From: Myxococcales bacterium
GTDB lineage: Bacteria; Myxococcota; Myxococcia; Myxococcales; Anaeromyxobacteraceae
Assembly (NCBI GenBank): GCA_021784995.1
Contig: JAJYHA010000034.1
Location: forward strand, 1 to 5,657
Direction of reading: 5' to 3'
Length of the DNA: 5,657 bases
A model generated the notes under the pieces. The model was given only the letters and a program-made list of their open reading frames with translations, was not told the origin of the DNA and did no database searches. Positions within the stretch are counted from its first letter, which is position 1. Every line of letters starts with the position of its first letter. Shown piece after piece: positions 5,554-5,657 of the stretch. The translations under genes and the position numbers were made by a program.

Positions 5554-5612
5554 ATCCCGTGGCCGCGCCAATGGGCCGGCCCTCTCGATTTCATCAAGCG
5601 TGCCGCTGCCGT

Positions 5613-5644
5613 TCCCCCGGCAATCCCGCGATGTTCCCGGGGGA
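5613..5644. repeat. 8-bp GC-rich inverted repeat near the window edge
   Basis: TCCCCCGG (5613-5620) pairs with CCGGGGGA (5637-5644) across a 16-nt loop. It lies in the otherwise featureless stretch upstream of the cytochrome gene. It might belong to a promoter or to the end of a gene outside the window, and could be chance. Confidence 0.3.
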
Positions 5645-5657
5645 GCGCGTGCCGCAG

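Noticed and set aside
5407..5571. 55-codon N-terminal extension of the cytochrome frame
   Set aside because: It would put a charged, low-complexity segment before the lipoprotein signal; GGAGG sits 7 nt from the ATG at 5406.

Overview
The window is very GC-rich, with long open frames on both strands of every gene, as expected at this base composition. Three protein-coding genes can be supported: a membrane acyltransferase-like protein (minus strand), a PAS/AAA+/Fis-type regulator (plus strand) and a large multihaem cytochrome c lipoprotein (minus strand). The GC content, the decahaem lipoprotein with an InlB-like repeat and a cysteine-rich mini-domain, and the cysteine-containing PAS regulator together suggest an anaerobic or facultative deltaproteobacterial/Myxococcota organism, Anaeromyxobacter-like. 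This assignment is inferred from style, not from a marker gene.

Layout. Positions 14-1081 (minus) encode a 355-residue polytopic membrane protein of the DUF1624/HGSNAT-like acyltransferase group. A 241-bp divergent intergenic region (1082-1322) holds weak promoter candidates for both flanking genes and an 8-bp tandem direct repeat. Positions 1323-2702 (plus) encode a 459-residue enhancer-binding-protein-like regulator. Its ATPase motifs are intact, but the GAFTGA loop that contacts sigma-54 is lost and the PAS domain carries a cluster of cysteines. A strong hairpin at 2709-2738 lies between the convergent regulator and cytochrome genes and can serve both as a terminator. Positions 2758-5406 (minus) encode an 882-residue lipoprotein with ten CXXCH haem sites. 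The last eight match, in order and in surrounding motifs, the octahaem tetrathionate reductase (OTR) family; the first two sit in an N-terminal extension. The remaining 251 bp (5407-5657) is the cytochrome leader and upstream region. It contains a good Shine-Dalgarno site, a 21-bp alternating purine-pyrimidine tract, a perfect 14-bp inverted repeat and a weaker hairpin, but no convincing gene.

The most unusual object is the cytochrome: an OTR-type catalytic core that has gained a lipid anchor, an InlB-like beta repeat, two extra haems, a four-cysteine mini-domain and a beta-rich insertion before the last haem. This suggests an outer-membrane or surface-facing relative of a periplasmic enzyme. 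The neighbouring regulator, with a possibly redox- or metal-responsive PAS domain and no usable sigma-54 contact loop, is a candidate controller of the cytochrome, but only position links them. Nothing in the sequence ties the acyltransferase functionally to the other two.
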